A stretch of 64,000 bases of DNA from Phoronis australis (Eukaryota > Phoronida > Phoronidae): NCBI GenBank assembly GCA_002633005.1, contig NMRA01000278.1:227144-291143 (forward strand), written 5' to 3'. How positions within the stretch are numbered: the stretch's first letter is position 1; each line of letters starts with the position of its first letter. This document shows, in pieces, positions 27,101 to 39,100 of the stretch. Below the pieces are notes generated by a model that saw nothing but the letters and a program-made list of their open reading frames with translations, had not been told where the DNA came from and did no database searches. A program made the position numbers and the translations under genes.

Positions 27101-30100
27101 GATCTGTACGGGAAAGATACAATACCAATCCCGTTGACCTGAGTACGCTGTGTCTGTTCTGATCAGGGCCAGACCATGTACAGTGTGACACTTTCCTCCG
27201 CGCAAGATCAGCAAATCTTTTGCGTTCTTTTTGAAGCACTGCGGAATGGTTTGAAGTGTACAGCAACGGCTAAATACCGACATAGCGGCGAGGCTCGAGG
27301 TCCACTATAGAAATTACGCGCACAATGATTTTTCAGAACTGTCGGATATTATTGATAAATTGAATACATTTACTGTAGAGGTAAGACATTTTTAGCACTG
27401 ATATATATACACAGTCATGGACTGGGCGCTTATTTTAGCGAAGTCTGAAAACGAGTGGGGACGCCATAGGGGCATGGGCGCTTATTAGGACGAATGTTAT
27501 AAAAATAATTTTGGCTAAAATGACATTGTACATTACAATAAGAAATCAGTTCCAAGAAATACGGTATTTTATTTGCTATGAGCACATGGACCGGTCTTCC
27601 ACCTTTCTCTCCTTTTCTTCGTTTCGGACTAGTCCACAAATTCTTTGTGCACGACCACACACTGTGTTTTTTGACGAATCGCGTAAAGGGTGACATGTAC
27701 TGAATCGGTAGGGTCACACTGCGCCGATTTTTTTACTGCCGGAGCATCGACACGATGACCAAACTGAACCTTAAATTCATGATAAAAACAGCACAAGGAG
27801 GAGGAAAATTATTCACATTCATCTGGGAAACGATATATAGTGCTTTTGCGCTCTGAAATTCGGCGCTCGCCACCGGGCGACCGGCAAGTCAACTTCTACT
27901 CGCCCAGCACCATTTTTACTCGCATTGGCGACTGGGCGAATGGCTAAGTATATCCCTGGGAAGGATACCGACGAGATATTACTGGAATTGGTACGTTCAG
28001 GCACTGCACAGTACACCATGGCCAGCTGATGATCACTCACGAAGTTTTATCAGTGTGCCTCGTTTTCGATCAGTATTTAAAGATGGCGCGGGAAGATGGC
28101 GCTTTCGTAAAATAGGTGAATAGATATGTATATGTATATACATATACTTATACCACAATATTAGCCTCGAATGGCAGATACATATAGATTATTACATGGC
28201 GAAGTCGTTATCCCCCGTTATCTAGAGCCCGAGTGGATTTTGGAGAATTATCGCCCGAGGGGCGTTAGCCCCGAGGATGATAATTCTCCGAAATCCCCTC
28301 CGGTTTTTCAACATTACCATGATAATCTTGTTCACCTTTTGAGAAAAACCAATTAATATGCTTATCCACAAATGAATTTGTGTAACCATTATTTATTAGA
28401 AAATGGTATTTTATGGAACCGTTTTCTAAATGCATTGGGATTAAACTAGTAAAAACAGATCAAAGTCGTGTTTTCAATGAAATATGTATATGTATATGAA
28501 CTTCGCTAAAACTCGACTAGACACTTTGTTTACAAGCTTGATACTGATACGCTCGTAGTTTCGGAGCAATGTCCTTTGATATTTAGTCGGAAATTTAAAA
28601 ATTCATCGAATTTGGGCGTTGTTCATCACATTTCATTGCTTGTATACTTTGGTGTCGTTGCAAAAATAATTGTTGTTAATTGTTGTTTGGGACACAATAC
28701 CGCATTATCAATTCTAACAACACACACGAGCAGTATCGTTGTAGTTTGGACACAACACTTCGTTTTCAAACATGATGACGACTTCGTGCAAGTATTGAAT
28801 ACATTGATGCACCCAAAAGACTATAACAGTGGTGACATGCTAAAAACATGGAGTTCTTTTGCATTATAGGAAGCGCTCTTGAGCTCAGTCACGTGTTCTA
28901 AAGAATGGAATATTTTACCTCGACAAGAAAAACCATTCCCAATGTAACCTCGTTTGCACTGACATGTAAAAGAACCATTAGTATTGAAGCACGTAGCCTC
29001 GGTGTGGCACGGACCGTGGAGACACTCGTTGATATCTGAAAGTAAAGACAACACGTCGATCACATTGGATGCATTTATGGTCCGTAAACCATGCACGAAG
29101 TGTAAGTTGACAATCAATTTCCGTCTTGCTTTTCTCTATTTAAAATGGGCAAACTAGTTTTATTTACGTTTATCGTCTATATTTGTCTTTCACTCATGTT
29201 TTGTTCTTAAACAACTTTTTGAGCACCAATACAACTTCTCCATTTTTCTCAGAAAACCGTCGTATATCCCTAAAATTACAAGTACGTACCATTTAAATGT
29301 TAAATTGAGAGTAAGTGAATACCATAGATAACGTTACATCTCAGAAACTGAATTAACACTATACTTGGGCAACAATTGCTTCTCAGAAGTGTAATGGATG
29401 ACTACTATATTACTGAGAGGTATGTTTATTACAATAACTCTCAGTATGATGACTTAGTAGAAAAATGGGCTCCAATACTACGGCTATTTACCTAGTTTGT
29501 CTGCCTTCTGGCACCATTGGGTGTGTGAATTTGAATGAGTATGACTGTTTGTCTTGTCAAAACGCGATTTTTAAACGTTTGTAATACCTGCTTTATTTCG
29601 TAAAAAAGTGCTTCTTCTTTAAAAAATCATTTTCACCCCTTACTATTTATGCAATTCCTGCATAGGTAGAACTCAACTAAAACAACACGCCATAGAATGT
29701 TTAACACAAAACATCGAACATTTGCACGTAAACGTAATTGTGATCCTTCCATAAACAACCCAAACTTTGAATAAAATAGTCCCAACCATTGAAACAGGGC
29801 TACTTGTATTTATTAAACCGGCGAAACTGTTTGAATCATCAACGATTTAATATTGGACATTTACTGTAGTTTGACAAGCTACTCCATAATTCGTTAGTAC
29901 AATAACAAGGTTCGATCCTAACATTGCGCCGGAGATTTCTAAACCTACGCAGAAGTAGTCTGGTATTAAAGTTAAAGGATCCAACGATACGTTACCTTCA
30001 CAGTGTGTGCCATTTCCTGAATATCCTGTCTTGCATCTACACAAGTACGTAATTCCCCGTCTGATTGTAACACGCTGCGTTCGGGTGGCACGGGTTATAA

Positions 30101-33100
30101 GCACATTCTTGTCCGAATTCTGTAAAGATAGAGTTACTGCAGGCAATACAATTTAAAGAATTAACGTTTTTAGGGAGCGTATTGGAATCGACCAAACAGT
30201 TCTGGGGAAGCATAATGGAATGCCAAAAAAGGAATTAGGTCGATTATTCTCTTTTTGTGATCTTCATCAGACTAGATTTGGGAAAATTTGACCAAGTAAA
30301 TTAAAGAAGTTGCAAAATTTACCTTAAACGTTCTATCCTGAGTTTTCAAATTTTGATTTCTTCTCTTTTCGAACAAAGTTGTCATTCAGCAAATAAGTCT
30401 CTAGAATCCCACTCCCTTGTGCATATTAGAGTTCAGTGACACTACATGCCCGCTAATTTATACACTAATTGGACACGGGGGTGACGTTGGAGGTTTGAAT
30501 CGAATTCTGCAATCTGCAGACAAAATTTTTCCTTTCTTGTGGTCACCAATGAACTATGCTTTCATCGTAATTGGTCTAAATGTTCTTGCGGTATTAATGT
30601 AGGTATATTTTACAAAATATGCCCTAGCGGTGGATTTTGCCTCGAAAACAGAGCTCATCCTGTTTAGCAGAAATCTCCGTATATCAGTGATTAAGGGTGG
30701 GTCTACTCCGATCCGAGAAATAGAAACGAAAAGGGTTTTAAAAACGAGTAACTAACAATTATAACTGTGTCTCGGTAACTGGGTTTATTGCAGTGGTAAC
30801 GCGAGATACAGTGCGTATCTTAACGCTCAAATTGAGGCCCAGCCGTCATGACGGCAACGGCACGTGAGCTAAGCGAAATAACGGTGGAATGACGGGTCAT
30901 TTTGAGAGGTAAGATATTATTTGTACTGTATCAGAAACCAAAATAACATTTACCATTTTTACAAATAAAATTCCACCTAATTCTACAGGGTGCTTCATAC
31001 CAGTTACCGTCTGTCCAACGTGTGTGCATGAACACGCAATCGTCGGATTCCTGATGAGGGGGGTGAATCCAATCTGAAAATGAGATAAACGGTTTGTAAC
31101 ATTCCGGACTCTTTTGATAACTGAAAAGTTCGAAACCCACTTACTTAATGCATAAAACGCCCGTTTTTAACACTTTGTAGAGTTCTATCGCCGAACAAGC
31201 CCATTTGACAGCCATATTGCTTTCTGTATATAGAATGGTCCTACGTGTCAAGGAACCGCTCATAATCATTACCTTTTTCACGAGCGCAGAAGCCATAATG
31301 TACATTGTAGGGGGATATGGTCGGTCTTGCTGCTAGAGTGCACTTTTGACGCCATTTAAATGGTGATGTCAAGCAACAAAAATCAACGTTTAATAATCAA
31401 TTTTGGCACCGCAAATACCGTGGTGTACATGAAATTCTGCGCCGTGTTCCTTGAGTTACTGAAAGCGTTGGAAATGGGATCAGCTCACTACTCAAATTTC
31501 ACTACTCTGAAGATTCACAGCTCTGAAAATATATGAAATTTCGGACTCGGGTGTAAGCTTTATACTTCCTTTGCAAAATAGACGATATTTAGGTTATTGG
31601 ACGCAGTGGCCGGTGTACCTACATGTACTCTGTATACCGAAAACAAAACCCGGGTACTAATACACAAAATTTGGGTATTTTGTCTTATGAATACAAAAAT
31701 ATTAATACTTAATTGCATATTTGAAAGAAAATCAAGTAGGAATAATTATGAATTATGAACTACAATACATTTAAAAATCCATGTCAAGATCCCATCTCAC
31801 GTGCGGCGCAGGACTGAAATAAGTGGGTGGCTATGGACCCCAGCCCCCTATGGTGCCCCACCCATGCATGCTTTAAATGGTTACTGAATGGACACAAATA
31901 CAACATTTCATGCATGTCAGTTTTGCCTCATTAGCAGACATTCAAGCTAATAAACTGTTGGAGTTGGAATTTGGTTTCGGAGTAGAGGACCTTCGGAGCA
32001 GTGAACCTTCGGAGTTGTAGTGAAACTTCTGCGTAGTGACATGTAACCTTGCAAATCCCATCAAGTTTGCTGCTCGTATGAAGTCGGGCGAGGTCGTGTG
32101 CCATTGACAACAGTTTGAACAACATTCGCGCACCCAGCCTTAAAAATGGGGGGACTCGAATTTCTGTTGATGTGGATGGACTTTTTGCTGACAAACATCG
32201 GGAGGACCAAAAAAACGGGGTACCACCTTCAGAACTGTGCGTCTGCGTCTTTTTTAGTGGACTTTTGTCTCGTTTTATCGGACTTTTTGTTTCTCCGAGG
32301 TGGGTCTTTTTTCCCACTTCGCCAAATGGGGGGACTCGTTCGAGCCCCCGGTGCGCGCATAAACAAGGAGACGTCTTCATTGACCAACGTCTTTTATTAG
32401 GTTTAAACATACATTGTCCAAATAATGTGAACGTGTTCGTCGGCGAGATATTCTCAGTACAAGAACACACGGTTGTGGAATGTCTTTTATTCCATACGCG
32501 TTGAATATGTCGAGGGAAATACGGTCATGTAATAAAGTCTTCCGTATTCACCTCCCGCGCTACTTCAGCAGTGACCTCTGACATGGAAATTTAGTCAGTT
32601 CAAAAGGTACAGTAGGTCAATGTCGACTAGACGTCGTTAGCCGGTTCGATCACCAAACTTTCGGAAAATAGTTTGAAGTAATATAATTATAGCAGTGTAA
32701 ATAACGCTCTACATACAGTCAGGTCTCAATCGTAACATCTGGAACAGGACAGTTGATTATATGACAGTCCTGTGTCAGTTTTCATTTGCTAAATATTTTA
32801 TCGTCTGCAACTCAGGCGCCGAATCCTCCGGTAACTACAATATCAAATTGTTGTCAATTAATTATTTTCATTAGTTGTTACAAGTTCAATGAAAAGTTAC
32901 CCTTATTTTCATCCTTGTTAACTCTTTTCAAGTAATAAATCGCCACATTTAAAACTGTTCCTTTTGCTAGAGAAAACTTGCAGCCTAACGCGCAAGTACA
33001 TACATATAGGATTTGATCTGCAACGTGAACAGTCTGAGTGAAGTATTTAGAAAATCTGCCGAAAAAATTAAAGAAACTTAGGACTTCGAAGCGTATGGGA

Positions 33101-36100
33101 TAAATACAAAACGTACCTCGATTGGCTTACATGACATTACTCCGACATTAGTCCGAGTATCGACCTTCGGTCGAGGTCGATACGCGGAATAATGTCTCTT
33201 GGGATATAACTTCATGTACGCCACTCTCGGTACGTTTTGTGCATTTATTTGAGCGACGACACAGGACTGCCTATTGAAGTTATGTGTACTGAATTAAAAA
33301 AAAAATGAAAACGCACCCAAAACGTGAGGATTATTCACCACTTCACAACCAAATCGTGGACTGGATACTTTCAATTCGAAATTCAAAAAAGCCTGCACAT
33401 CACTATGCAGGTCACTTTACCATAACAGAAAACAAACTTTTATTTGTTGATAGAACGATTTTAAGACATTTACATACTACTTTTCAGGAGTCTCACTGTT
33501 ATGTAAGTATAGAAATTTATTTGTAGGACCTTGTTACCCTATGGAAAGCCTATAGGCCTAGCCACCACGCACGTTCAACGTACGTGGTGGACGCGGTGTT
33601 ATAACATAATGTCCACTTATCGTCTGCACGGTCCTGTCATCCACGCAAACTCATCTGGTCACGAACAGCCCGAAGTGACTAGTACCAACTTGATAATTAT
33701 TGTAGTTAGTAATACCATTAATAAGTGCATCAATTTTGTTGTCGTTTTTCATATACATATATCCTAACCGTAATGGATATGATGGCCCATATGAATATAT
33801 TCAATAGAATCCTATAGGATCCTACAGGAATTCATATAGGAAATATCGATTTCCTATAGGATTGCTATAGGATCAAGATAGGCCTATCCTATAAGAATTC
33901 CTATAGAAAAAATCCAATTTTTTCAAAAATCTGATTTCTAAACATTTTAACAAACAAGTAGCCTAAGAGTAAATAATAAAATGTTGGTTTGTTTTTATCT
34001 AATTTCAGCGCTTTCAACTCATCATGGTTTGTAAATTTCAATATTCAGGCTTCGTAGGGAGTTTTCAAATTAGTTCTAAACTATTGAGGCTTGACGAGGG
34101 TTACGGAGCACTATTTTGTTTCAGGGAGCTAAGTGGGAACTGAAGTCGTTGTCAATATCTGTGCCAAAACCGGGTTTGATATACTTTTAATAATTGTAGA
34201 AACAAAAGTAACTTAAAACGTGTCTGTAAATATAGAATATTAGTAATGCCATTCGAAGAAATTTGTACTTCTTTTTCTTCTCAATAACCAGACCCAGTCT
34301 TCCCGATTATTCTTCCTATCAAAAACTGGTAGGCTGGTTTTTATCGGTTGTAATTGTTGTACATGAAGCATTTAATCCAGTCACTCTTTAGCTCGTGAGA
34401 ACCAGGTATAGAAATATGCAAGAGATATATTTTTGCAATGATTGGAATCCTCAAAAACCAAGGTATCAATCTGAACGTTTGATCAATACTTTCTGGTATT
34501 ATTTTTGACATTGTCCCTCTGATGAGATGGCTTACGTCGACGACGAATCGTAAGCATAATTGGTTTGACCATAGTCTAGCCCTGGAATGCCAACTCCTGC
34601 ACTTGACCTATCCATTCTATTATTGCACCTTGCGTCCTTGGGACTAGCCCCGAGAGTTTACACTGTGAATTTCCATCTGTCTGCTCGACTGAATTTTGAT
34701 CGAGTGTTGAAGTTACGAAAAAAGCCTAAGTCCATTGGTTACCTTTCATTTGTCACTTTTGCTCATCGAGCCAGGCTCTTGAGGCACGCTTCCAGACAAC
34801 CAGCGATTTCTCGGAAAATTAGTCAACAAACCCAACACTGGAGCTATTCGACGAATTCTCCTCGCGGTGTCGCTGCTGTACAAGCGATGATTGAATTGTG
34901 AATGCGTAGCTGTCTGCATGTAAACAGCTGGTAAAAAGACGGAATTGTAATCAAAATACGTCGTCGCGTTAAGCCTTATTATTGCTATTTTCCCGCGCCC
35001 AAATCTTCGACAGGTGGTCACAAATTCCCAAAAGACCTAAGGTTACTACAGGTGTGGAGAATTGTGGTCAAAGAGGTCAACCAAGGGATAAAAAGTGTGT
35101 GGATGCCGAAGCACCACGCCCCGTGTGTGCTCTATGTATTTCCATTGAGAGGCTACATAACGTTACTTGGTAAATTTTTAGCAATTAGTTTCTATCAACA
35201 TCGTTCAGTGACGTAATCCCCACCAGTTACTGCATAACGGATTTATTCAGAGGAACTAAGTGTTTCTTTTCAGGAACTCACCCGGGACCGGGATGGTTGG
35301 AAGGTAACAGTACATATTCACATATTGTCCTGGGTCGGAGTGCTCCCAATATAAGAGGTGTATAGGACGTCAGAAGTCAAGGGTGACTTTTTCACAGAAG
35401 TTACTATTCAAAACTATGCTATGTCCAATAAAATTCTCTAGATGAGTGAGTTTCTTTGTTTTATAACGGACCCCACCGCAAGGACTACCAGATTAGTAAT
35501 CGCATTAACATGAATGAGAGCAACAACTGCCAACGAGGACTATGCAGGCAATAGCCTTGTGGAGGGTCCGAAACATGACTCTCAAAAGGGTACGTCTTCC
35601 CAAGAGAAGAACCCAGTGACTTCAACTCTAGAGGGAGAAGAGTTGGCCGACTAGTCGGTAGGAACAGATCCTGATGAATCCAACAGGGAAACGGTAGTAG
35701 TGACTACCAGGGCTCAAGCAGAGACTGTAAGTCAGGAAGCACTTTAGCGATGGATACAGCACTAGGTTATGTATATATGTGTCAGATGATTTTGTGTTAG
35801 AAAATTATTTCTCTTTGGCAGGAGTGTGTTGTCAGAATATAGTCTGACAGTATTTTTAGTTGTATTGTTTTGTTTTGTTTTGTTATTCTGTTTGATTGGC
35901 AAGACCCCCGAGTTAAGTACAGTGATGATGTAATTTGTTTACTACAAAATAATGTGGAACTTTCTAGAAGACTGAGTTCAGAAAAGTGATGATGTAATTT
36001 GTTTACTACAGTATAGTGTGGAACTTTCTAGAAGACTAGCATGACAGTGATTAATGCAGTCTGGAATATTCTAGAGACTAGTACATGTTTGTAGAATGGT

Positions 36101-39100
36101 TGGGTAGATTCCAGAAAGTTCTGGTATGTGCTTGAATTGATGAAAAGTTCTAGAACAATGCATTAGGCTATAAATACACAAGCACGGGTTTGTGTTAGTC
36201 ACTTGAGTCCAAGAAGATTAAGTCAGTGAGATCAAGTCAGTTCAAGAGAAGATCAAGTAAGTTCAAGAATCAAAGTTAATCAGGAGAACTACAGTTGAGT
36301 TGTAATGAAGAGAATCAGCAGTTACAGCGATAGTCAATAGAGAGCCAGCTGTAGAGACAGCAGGTTATTGAATTAACGAGTGTAGCAGTTGCTGGAAGTA
36401 TCTCAGAAGTTCAACACAAGTCAAGGCTTCGCAGCACTGGCTGGAGCATAAACAAACATTACATCGGGCGTTTTGTTTGAGTAGGCTTGTTAACGTACGG
36501 TCGGTATTAATAAAGAATTAACTTGAACCAGTCTTCAGTCAATCTTCTAACCGAAAGCTATTAGCACCGGTCTGTAACAGCCTGCGCCCACCCACACACG
36601 GGGAAAAACGTGACACAGGCCCCATGAATTATATACGCGAGAGAAGCCGGAAGGAGTGAAATTAAGCTATTGTCCACACATGACTCATTGGTGCTGGCTT
36701 GTGTAGCGGTCACATGTAGCTTCTTTTCACACACAAACAATCCGCTGGCACATTTTCTTATTACTGGGATTCACATTTCTCCAGGCCACTGGTTTGTACA
36801 CTGTGCCATGCAGCACTGCTGGTGTGTGGCCATGCTGTGGGAAGAAAGCGGAATAACAAAGCATGTCTATTTTGCGGCTTGAAGTGGCCTTAAAAATGTC
36901 ACTGAACCTGGAACAAATATTGAAATACGATCAATTAAGTATTCCAGGTTGGGTCACAAATGTTATCCCTGTGTTTCAAACATATATGGTGATTGGTCTA
37001 GTACAGTTTCACATAAAAGTGAATAATTACTATTTTCAGAAACCAAGGGTGTATATAATGAGTATTGCATAAAACTGTGTATTTAGTTTTTATCCCTAGC
37101 CATAACAATTCTTTAAACGCATCACTTGTCTGTAAAATATACAAGTTTTTTGAGACAACTTCAAACCTTTGTTACCCATTTTCAAGCCTTTTTAATTTTG
37201 ATACTTTCAGCAATTTTAAACTCAGATTACAGGTTCATGGGTCTGTCAAGCATTCTTCTAGCCTAAGGTTGAGGGAACCGTTTTTCTTCTAATAGAAGAT
37301 ATGAAGACTTGGGTCATTTAAAAATGATGGATAATCTTTCTGTTGTTTAAGAGTAAATACAAACTGTAAAGCACCATCAAAAATGCAATTTTCACAAAAA
37401 TGGCAGTCATTTGAATTTATAACGACTTGCAACATTTCAAGGCATGAGTTAAGACTATTCAGTCACTGTGAATTCGGAAAATGTAATATATTTTCGTGGT
37501 TTTACAATTGACACAAGAAGCAAAACAGTTTCATGAAATCAACTTGAAGGGACTTCGTGAAGGTTAAGAATTACCTCACCATGCTCTTTTCCCCACACAT
37601 GTCCCTGAACCTGAAACTATTATTGAAATATGAATATTTAAGTACGTCAGGTTGGATCAAACTCGTTGCCCTTGTTTTTCAAAAATATGATATGGTAACT
37701 GCTTTACAATTTCACACAAAATTAAATAATTACTATTTCCAGAAATCAAGGGTGTATATAATATGTATAAAATTGTATAAAACTGCGTCTTTATTTTTCT
37801 TTCCTAGCCATAACAACTCTTTAAACGCATCACTTTTCCGAAAAATATGCAAGTTATTTTGAACAACTTCAGAACTTTGTTACCCGTTTTCAAGCCTTTT
37901 GATTTTTGATGCATTTTGAAAATGATGTATAATATTTCTGTTGTTTAAGAACTTCAAAATTGTAAGGCACCATTTCTTACGTACTGGCAGTATGAATAAT
38001 ATGTTGAAATACGACCTCACTCGTATTTTCACTTCAAAAATGCAATTTTCATAAAAAATGGCAGTCATATGAATTTATAAACGACTTGCATTATTTCAAA
38101 GCATGATTTAAGGCTGTTCAGTTGTTGAGAATTCAGAAAATGTAATACATTTTATGGGTTTACAATGGATAACAAAACAGTTTCATGAAACTTGAAAGAA
38201 CTTCATGAAGGTTAAGAATTGCCTCACCGTGCTCTTTCCCCAGACACTATTACCTGTTATTTCCACACATTCAGTTGCACCAAAATTTACAACCCTAACA
38301 CCCTATGCCAGCCTCCCGTAAGGCACCTGAATAAGTAAATAACAAAAAAACTTCCATACTTGACTTTAAAAATAGCTGTCCCTTTTCAAAGGCTTTGTTC
38401 GTTGTCTCCAATACAGAAAGTAGACTTTGACAACAGATTTGCACTGGATAGACCTTGCTGGTTAGTTGCAGTCAACTGCTTAAAACCAATGTTTGTCCAT
38501 TCAGGGACGAGGGACGGTTGCAGAAGCGATGCTCATCTCCTCTGCACGGAACTAGCCCTAAAACCTAAAAACCAAAGGTCAGGTAAAAACAGACATGATA
38601 TATTTCCATGTCATTGTGTAATAGATTTCCGGACGGCATAGGATAGGGAGTAAACAAATAGTCTAATGGATATTTGTCAGGTACCCATTGCCTTTGTTCT
38701 TGGATTGTAATCTTACCTCGCTAACCAATATCGAGTTGACTGCATATTATTAAACGTTCAGCAGTGATTGGTGTAACTGTTACTGATAAATCATTCCAAA
38801 CAATAATACTGCTTTGATGTACAAAAAAAATCCCGAGTGCTGCGTCAAGTATCGTAACACACATCACAACAAACAATGATTAACCTGACTGGCGACTGCC
38901 GCGAAGTCAACATCGGCCAGTACATCTAAGTTTACAGGCATCTTGTTAAAATAATCACACACCTTACCTTTCTATAAGGTCGTGTTTACTTCCTTTCGTA
39001 GAAGCACACTTTTCGTGCAATCTCAGATTCAGTTGGCACGGCTACAAGCTCGTGAAATCTAGGCTGTTTAATCTATCACCATTAGTACACGCGCTCCCTC

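Larger units (their letters stand above)
35825..36579 (+). mobile_element. Solo-LTR-like element with heat-shock-type promoter
   Basis: It starts near TGTGTTGTCAG and ends CTGTAACA, consistent with TG...CA LTR ends. It carries an enhancer-like array, a TATA box at 36169-36176, and AATAAA near 36510 (TTAATAAAGAATTAAC). No coding sequence follows directly. Upstream at about 35670-35735 a [11 protein letters not shown] reading resembles a motif in gypsy polyproteins, so an internal scrap may remain. Ends are approximate. Confidence 0.5.

Noticed and set aside
26802-27266. 154-codon minus-strand ORF with an EGF-like part.
   Set aside because: It runs across the gap base at 27003; the part right of the gap is unrelated sequence joined by the assembly.
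34587-35021. Overlapping open frames of about 100 codons on both strands.
   Set aside because: No recognisable domain, splice partner or codon bias on either strand.
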